NCBI GenBank assembly: GCA_947176535.1
Contig: CAMWQU010000003.1
Coordinates: 1 to 64,000 of the forward strand
Length of the DNA stretch: 64,000 bases
DNA from: an uncultured Prevotellaceae bacterium
Lineage (GTDB): Bacteria > Bacteroidota > Bacteroidia > Bacteroidales > Bacteroidaceae
Direction of reading: 5' to 3'
In this document: positions 59,875 through 64,000 of the stretch, piece by piece
How positions within the stretch are numbered: the stretch's first letter is position 1
How the letters are laid out: each line of letters begins with the position of its first letter
The notes under the pieces: model-generated
The model's input: the letters and a program-made list of their open reading frames with translations, nothing else
Databases searched by the model: none
What the model was told of the DNA's origin: nothing
Made by a program: the position numbers and the translations under genes

Positions 59875-60174
59875 TCAATACTTACCCGCCCGTTTACAAA
59901 GACCCTTACAAGTTGTTGAACATCCAGATTTACATGCTCCACTACATCCTGTACTACATCCACTTTTACATGTTCCACTGCATCCACTTTTACAACCATC
60001 TTTACAGCTATCAGCACAATCTGAGCATCCAATTACATCCTCTAATTCATCACATGATGTGAGAACTGTTGGCCCAAGAATCGTTAATCCAAGAATCGGT
60101 AGAACGCCTTTAGCAGCAGCCTTGAAAAATTCTCTCCTTGATTTCAGTTCTTCTTTTTGTTTCGTTGTTTTCAT
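59875..60174 (-). CDS. CXXX-repeat RiPP precursor with twin-arginine lipoprotein leader
   Basis: A 99-residue peptide from the ATG at 60174 (a TTG five codons earlier is less likely). The leader has SRREFFK (Arg13, Arg14), a hydrophobic stretch GVLPILGLTILGPTVL and the lipobox LTSC (Cys41): a Tat lipoprotein signal. The core has Cys at 53, 57, 61, 65, 69, 73, 77, 81, 85, 89 and 93, eleven in strict four-residue register, plus Cys50; fillers are KSG, SGT, STG, KDG and similar. The DNA also repeats in ~12-nt units. Expected fate: cross-linked by the radical-SAM pair, folded, exported by the adjacent TatAC, lipidated and displayed on the outer membrane. Confidence 0.92.
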   Translation of the reverse strand: MKTTKQKEELKSRREFFKAAAKGVLPILGLTILGPTVLTSCDELEDVIGCSDCADSCKDGCKSGCSGTCKSGCSTGCSGACKSGCSTTCKGLCKRAGKY

Positions 60175-60251
60175 CTTAATAAATTTCAATTTTGTTTATA
60201 ATATGAACGTCTCCGGTTTGTTTTACAGAAAGTAAGATTTACTGCATCTAT

Positions 60252-60983
60252 TTAATCTTCACTCTTACCTAAGGATATGAACTTCCACACACCGCCTCTC
60301 TTTTCAAACATACCATTCACCTTCAATTCTATTGTTCCTATTTTACTAACCGTAGGAACAATGAAGACTCCACCGATGACATTTCCTTTAGGCTGCGTTG
60401 GTAAGTCATAGATAAAAGTATTGTCTTTGGTTGTTATGTTAAACAAAGCATATTCAAGACTCAGTCCTGTTGGAGCATGTTTCATATCAAAACTATTATT
60501 GCATTTTAACCATACAGAATAACCTTTTTTCTTACCTGCTTCTTCATCTATCCCGAAGCCTTCAATCTCCGAAGCCTCTATTTTGTAAAGATGATTGGAA
60601 ACTTCCTCAGATGCGTCCTCTACATCGCAATCAAATTGTTCAAAATCAATCGTACTTTGTGTTAAGAATCCACTATAAGATACCTGAGGGCGGCGTTTGT
60701 CGCTTTTTGCAATAGATTCATTACTCCATGGTGTAACAAAATCTTTTGTTACAAGAAACTGGTTTTCACCAATTCTAACTCCACAAGTATAAGTCCTTCC
60801 ATAACAATTCATTCCTGACTTGTTTTCAATAGGTTCATCATCTTCGTTGAGTATCTGGTAGTCCTGTCTTAAAACAACAATACCTTTTTTAATAGCACGC
60901 TCTATCAAATCGTTTGCCATGCTTTGTGCCATTACGCATAAGGAGGATGAGCCCAAAAGCATTGTAATAAGGAGTTTTTTCAT
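60252..60983 (-). CDS. Hypothetical exported protein upstream of the RiPP precursor
   Basis: A 243-residue protein with a Sec signal peptide (MKKLLITMLLGSSSLCVMAQ). I do not recognise a family. The mature part is mixed alpha/beta with few cysteines (CYGRTYTCGVRIG near residue 60-72) and ends in GMFEKRGGVWKFISLG. It overlaps the upstream gene by 4 bp and lies 77 bp before the precursor gene on the same strand, so it may belong to the operon and assist the exported peptide, but a separate role is equally possible. Confidence 0.75.
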   Translation of the reverse strand: MKKLLITMLLGSSSLCVMAQSMANDLIERAIKKGIVVLRQDYQILNEDDEPIENKSGMNCYGRTYTCGVRIGENQFLVTKDFVTPWSNESIAKSDKRRPQVSYSGFLTQSTIDFEQFDCDVEDASEEVSNHLYKIEASEIEGFGIDEEAGKKKGYSVWLKCNNSFDMKHAPTGLSLEYALFNITTKDNTFIYDLPTQPKGNVIGGVFIVPTVSKIGTIELKVNGMFEKRGGVWKFISLGKSED

Positions 60984-61492
60984 TTGTCTAATTCTATTAT
61001 GTTTATTATGTCATTGATTGTCTTACTTTCTTTCTTCCATTTATTCTGATAAAAAGAAAAACGCAAGTGGTTATTAAATTCTATGACATAAGGTGTCATA
61101 CAACCATATAAATCTTTCCATTCAGACCATTTGATATAAAACCGTAGTCTATTGACATAGTATGATTTATAAGGTTCGCAATATATCAATTCCGTTTTTA
61201 CTTTGATTATCTTCGAGCCACTTTTGACATACACAGAGTCCAACTTCTCTACGACAGGAGTAACCACAGTTGTTGTGAACGACACAGAGTCTGTGTCTCC
61301 AGAAAGATAGGTAATATCAAATGTCATGCCATATCTTGTCTGATTCTCACTGCATTTAGGCATGTGCATTGGTCTAATAAAATACAACATTCCGCTCTCT
61401 GTCAAAAATGTCGTATATCTTTTTGACACAGAACTGGCAAGAACCTGCATACAGCACATGTATGCAAGAAATAGGAATAGGGGTCTTTTCAT
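60980..61492 (-). CDS. Hypothetical exported protein
   Basis: A 170-residue protein with signal peptide MKRPLFLFLAYMCCMQVLAS. No family recognised. The mature part is predicted mostly beta (TFDITYLSGDTDSVSFTTTV, GSKIIKVKTELIYCEP, LRFSFYQNKW). Its stop overlaps the next start by 4 bp. Just upstream is the 12-mer ACTTTCTGTAAA (minus strand), which is also present in front of the RiPP precursor gene. Confidence 0.72.
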   Translation of the reverse strand: MKRPLFLFLAYMCCMQVLASSVSKRYTTFLTESGMLYFIRPMHMPKCSENQTRYGMTFDITYLSGDTDSVSFTTTVVTPVVEKLDSVYVKSGSKIIKVKTELIYCEPYKSYYVNRLRFYIKWSEWKDLYGCMTPYVIEFNNHLRFSFYQNKWKKESKTINDIINIIELDK

Positions 61493-61509
61493 AGAAATTT
61501 ACAGAAAGT

Positions 61510-61540
61510 GAGGATGTGCCTGTTTGAACAGCACACCCTC
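61510..61540 (-). terminator. Hairpin between the TRL-like gene and the next gene
   Basis: GAGGGTGTGC and GCACATCCTC (minus-strand sense, one G-T pair) with loop TGTTCAAACAG. It lies 15 bp after the TRL-like stop; a short T-containing stretch follows, so it may separate the TRL gene from the RiPP operon. Confidence 0.55.
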
Positions 61541-61554
61541 ATAGACATTCTTAC

Positions 61555-61854
61555 TTATTCTCCGTACACATAGGTTTTGTAAGACGTGAATAAACTGAGA
61601 ACTGAAGTCCGTTGCTGATCAACATGACTGATCTTCTTGATTCCAGCCTCTTTAGCAGCCTTGTTGATACCACCATTGCCAACATGGACAATACCCAAGA
61701 CATTGGTCGAGCTGGAGGTTCCGACCTTCTTACCAACAGGATTACTTGTTGCAGCAATAGGCCCTGTCTCATCTACGAAAAGGGCGCCCATACAACTTGT
61801 GAACAGTGTAACACTAAAGAATGCTACAGCAGCAAAAGACATGATTTTTTTCAT
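61555..61854 (-). CDS. TRL-like lipoprotein
   Basis: A 99-residue lipoprotein from the ATG at 61854; signal AAVAFFSVTLFTSC ends in a lipobox. Residues ~30-95 match the TRL-domain family of small bacterial lipoproteins: GPIAATSNPVGKKVGTSSST, NVLGIVHVGNGGINKAAKEA and the terminal VYGE. Function of the family is unknown; envelope or stress-linked roles are suspected. It lies upstream of the RiPP genes but a hairpin stands between. Confidence 0.8.
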   Translation of the reverse strand: MKKIMSFAAVAFFSVTLFTSCMGALFVDETGPIAATSNPVGKKVGTSSSTNVLGIVHVGNGGINKAAKEAGIKKISHVDQQRTSVLSLFTSYKTYVYGE

Positions 61855-62529
61855 GACATTTTCATTTATATGCCTATGAACTCCCAAATTCGGCGTTAAT
61901 AGTAAGTTTTTGGTCTGGAAATAAAAAAGACGTGGGAGTTTATTCCTCCGCGCCTATCCCTACATTCAGGCCTTCGCATTGCCTCTTCCTAAGGATAAGC
62001 AACGCAAGCCAGCCCACGCCGAGTGATATTATTGTAGCCAACACAACATTACACCTCAGCATAATAAAAGGAGTAATGAATGGTTGGAATATAATACACT
62101 CCCGCAGACGCCTCAGTTGCATTACCGCTGTAGGAAGATTCAAGTTTGCGAAGTTTGAATGTACAGACAGGTAACGTCCGAAAACGTCCTTTTCCCATTG
62201 GCCGGCCCTACAAACGGCTTGGTTGGCCTCCGGATTCCATCAATGTTAATCGACCCGCCCTGTCCTTTTGACTTAACGGACACGTCTGCCCGTTGGTCGG
62301 CATGACTGGCTTGGTTGCTGCAAAATTATAGAAAATCTTTAAGAATACATCACCTTTTTACGTTTTTTTATTGAATTTTCTATCTACCATAAAGAAAATT
62401 TCTGTAACTTTGGTTTGTATTTCGTCAAACTCATCTTGATTAGGTACTATATAATAGGAAACGAACCACAGACCAATACGTATGAGTCTGTGCCCGATGT
62501 CGAATAACATTTTATTAACAGTTGTAGAT
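61855..62529. other. 675-bp region without a firm gene; possible small minus-strand transcript
   Basis: A consensus -7 box on the minus strand (62321-62328, TAATTTTG) precedes a 31-codon frame (about 62305 to 62210) starting MPTNGQTCPLSQKDRAGRLT, and further on a 67-codon frame (61940-62143) with one possible membrane helix (VVLATIISLGVGWLALLILR). Neither is recognised. A repeat-like pairing GACAGG...CCTGTC could fold the RNA. On the plus strand TAACTTTG (62405-62412) is a probable -7 box for the M48 gene. Confidence 0.35.
62405..62412 (+). promoter_or_regulatory. -7 element of the M48 peptidase gene
   Basis: TAACTTTG, exact consensus, about 118 bp before the chosen ATG at 62530. The -33 box is weak. 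Confidence 0.5.
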
Positions 62530-63330
62530 ATGACCATTAAGAAATTATCAGCTTCTCTGCTTGCGGCAGTCGTATGTTTAGCCCCGATGGAGGCAAATGC
62601 TCAGTTTAGGCCCAATATAGGGAAAGTAGTGCAGGCAGCAAGCAAGACGGTACAGGCTATTACGCTCACGGACGAGCAGATGGCCGGGTATGTGAAACAG
62701 TCGGTGGAGTGGATGGATGCAAACAATCCCGTACTGCCGGAAGACGACGACTATGTGAAGCGCCTCAGACGCCTCACCGAGAACGTGAAGGAGGCCGACG
62801 GCATTCCTCTGAACTTCAAAGTCTATCACGTAAAAGACGTGAATGCCTTTGCGTGTCCGGACGGTAGCGTTCGTGTGTTCTCGTCGCTAATGGACGTTAT
62901 GACTGACGACGAACTCATGGGAGTTATCGGCCACGAAATCGGCCACGTCCTGAAGCGTCATTCCAAGAATGCCATGAAACAGCAACTGCTGACGGACGCC
63001 GCTCTCGACGCAGCTGGAGCTGCAAACGGAAAAATCGCCAAACTCACGGATTCCCAGCTCGGGGCCATCAGTGAAAGTCTGGTAAACGCCAAGTTCTCGC
63101 AGAAGCAGGAAACGGAGGCCGATGAATGCGGATATGATTTCTTAGTGGCCAATGGCCTCAACCCGTGGGGCATGGCAATGGCTTTTGAGAAACTCTCCGG
63201 TTCAAACGGAAATGCGAAAAGCTCTATCGTCCAGAAGATGTTCTCGTCGCATCCCGATACGCAAAAGCGCATAAGCAAGATGAGCGAACGCGCACAAAAA
63301 GACGGTTACAAGAAACCGACGGCAAATTAA
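62530..63330 (+). CDS. M48-family zinc metallopeptidase
   Basis: A 266-residue exported peptidase. The ATG at 62530 is chosen because the signal peptide (MTIKKLSASLLAAVVCLAPM, ending ANA) begins there; an ATG at 62482 adds 16 residues. The zinc motif is HEIGH (His135, Glu136, His139) in GVIGHEIGHVLKRH, with the third ligand in EADECGYDFL. It is similar to LoiP/YggG and BepA-type periplasmic M48 enzymes that degrade misfolded outer-membrane proteins. Single gene with its own promoter and terminator. Confidence 0.92.
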   Translation: MTIKKLSASLLAAVVCLAPMEANAQFRPNIGKVVQAASKTVQAITLTDEQMAGYVKQSVEWMDANNPVLPEDDDYVKRLRRLTENVKEADGIPLNFKVYHVKDVNAFACPDGSVRVFSSLMDVMTDDELMGVIGHEIGHVLKRHSKNAMKQQLLTDAALDAAGAANGKIAKLTDSQLGAISESLVNAKFSQKQETEADECGYDFLVANGLNPWGMAMAFEKLSGSNGNAKSSIVQKMFSSHPDTQKRISKMSERAQKDGYKKPTAN

Positions 63331-63351
63331 GAGCCGCATACGTTCTAAAGT

Positions 63352-63387
63352 AAAGTGGATAGAGTTGCAGACCCTATCCACTTTTTT
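63352..63387 (+). terminator. Rho-independent terminator of the M48 gene
   Basis: AAGTGGATAG and CTATCCACTT form a 10-bp stem with loop AGTTGCAGACC, followed by seven Ts. It begins about 20 bp after the stop codon. Confidence 0.92.
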
Positions 63388-63490
63388 TGTAGTCCTGAAT
63401 CGGGAGTTGATGCAGAGCCGAGAATATGCAAAATCCGTCCATATAATAGGTCTTCAAAAATCGCGACATAAAAACAAATAACCTTAGTTA

Positions 63491-63522
63491 TTTTCTGCAT
63501 TGCATATTGTTTTATATATTTG
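63491..63522 (+). promoter_or_regulatory. Promoter of the Fic gene
   Basis: TATATTTG at 63515-63522 matches the -7 consensus; TTTT at 63491-63494 with a 20-nt spacer is a weak -33. The leader to the ATG at 63627 is about 100 nt. Confidence 0.6.
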
Positions 63523-63626
63523 CAGATAAATATCGGAGAGAAGCAAATGGCAGCATCAATTTGCCCGGTAGGAACCTGAATGCCATTCATTTGAGAAGGT
63601 CTCCGAGAAGAAAGAACAGCAGACAT

Positions 63627-64000
63627 ATGATAAACTTTGATGAATATATACGTCAAGGCGAACCGCAAAAGCGGGAAAAAGGCTACGCATGGCAGACGGC
63701 AATCGGTTTGCAGGCGGTCGATGGTCTGAAACCATCCGACTATCTGATTGAGACCGCCCGTAAGGACATCGAGGGTGAAATTACGATTGATGAAGTTGAG
63801 CAGCTTATAAAGAGCTATTATCAGTCGAAAGAGATACGTACCCCCGGAGATTCTGAAATGCACGAGGCAGATATGGCGTCAGCCAACATCCGCCGGCTTC
63901 TCACGGAAAAAACATTTGCCTTTACGCTTGTCGGACTGACATCGGTTCATCGTCGGATTTTCGACGGTATATTCAGGTTTGCAGGACAAATACGCAACTA
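63627..64000 (+). CDS. Fic-family protein, N-terminal part (cut by the window end)
   Basis: The first 124 codons of a gene running off the right edge, from ATG 63627. Residues 1-70 (YIRQGEPQKREKGYAWQTAI, LIETARKDIEGEITIDEVEQ) look like the VbhA-type antitoxin segment found fused to or beside Fic proteins. DSEMHEADMASANIRRLLTE and LVGLTSVHRRIFDGIF, FAGQIRNY are the start of a Fic domain; the catalytic HPFxxGNG motif would come next, outside the window. Fic enzymes usually attach AMP to target proteins; the fused helix would inhibit it. Confidence 0.85.
   Translation, partial: MINFDEYIRQGEPQKREKGYAWQTAIGLQAVDGLKPSDYLIETARKDIEGEITIDEVEQLIKSYYQSKEIRTPGDSEMHEADMASANIRRLLTEKTFAFTLVGLTSVHRRIFDGIFRFAGQIRN

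Noticed and set aside
59875-60030. CRISPR-like short repeats
   Set aside because: The repeats are ~12-nt codon-level units of the Cys-rich RiPP core, without spacers.
63345-63863. A 172-codon minus-strand frame opposite the Fic gene
   Set aside because: The plus strand has a promoter box and recognisable VbhA/Fic sequence.

Overview
The window looks like chromosome of a Bacteroidales bacterium, most likely Prevotella or a close relative. The signs are promoters of the Bacteroidetes type (-7 TAnnTTTG, -33 TTTG or TTG) with little use of Shine-Dalgarno sites, a UpxY-type NusG paralogue heading a capsule locus, a TonB receptor plus lipoprotein pair, an S46 dipeptidyl-peptidase, the holB-ricT-gldH cluster, and several secreted proteins ending in the DLxGRR...GxYIxxxKKVV tail common in Prevotella. 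Nothing here fixes a species.

Layout. 1-12.6 kb: surface-polysaccharide locus read leftwards from upxY (a ugd remnant, manA, fcl, gmd, a DegT aminotransferase, fnlA, fnlB, fnlC, a wbuC-like cupin, wzx). It supplies GDP-L-fucose and UDP-L-FucNAc; no glycosyltransferase or polymerase lies inside the window. 12.9-20.2 kb: a two-gene rhamnogalacturonan operon (PL11 lyase, GH2). 20.6-24.9 kb: TonB receptor and choice-of-anchor-J lipoprotein. 24.9-27.7 kb: holB, ricT, gldH. 28-35 kb: an internally deleted RhuM gene, then the purH(N-domain)-mreB-mreC-mreD-mrdA-rodA cell-shape operon. 35.1-37.8 kb: secreted exo/endonuclease/phosphatase-fold protein. 38.3-42.4 kb: AT-rich restriction-modification island. 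42.8-56 kb: DEAD-box helicase, S46 peptidase, hipBA, second flippase, SpmA-SpmB fusion, secreted protein, a RecQ-tail-like protein, MTA/SAH nucleosidase, AAA+ ATPase. 56.4-61.9 kb: AT-rich RiPP operon with its own TatA and TatC. 62.5 kb to the end: M48 peptidase and the start of a Fic gene.

Three things stand out. (1) A CXXX-repeat RiPP operon whose precursor has a twin-arginine lipoprotein leader followed by 11 cysteines exactly four residues apart, in one compact gene run with a radical-SAM enzyme, a SPASM-like partner, a small modification protein and tatA-tatC. This suggests a peptide modified in the cytoplasm and exported by a dedicated Tat pore. (2) A 66-bp palindromic element present four times, always in the same orientation and with an identical 10-nt loop. 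Copies 1 and 4 show a compensatory base-pair change; copies 2 and 3 have broken outer arms that instead match the loop region. (3) A three-gene defence island: YhdJ-like adenine methyltransferase, putative endonuclease, and a GHKL ATPase apparently fused to a C-terminal PD-(D/E)XK nuclease, preceded by a frameshifted XRE controller.

Functions are inferred by reading the protein sequences; no database search was run.
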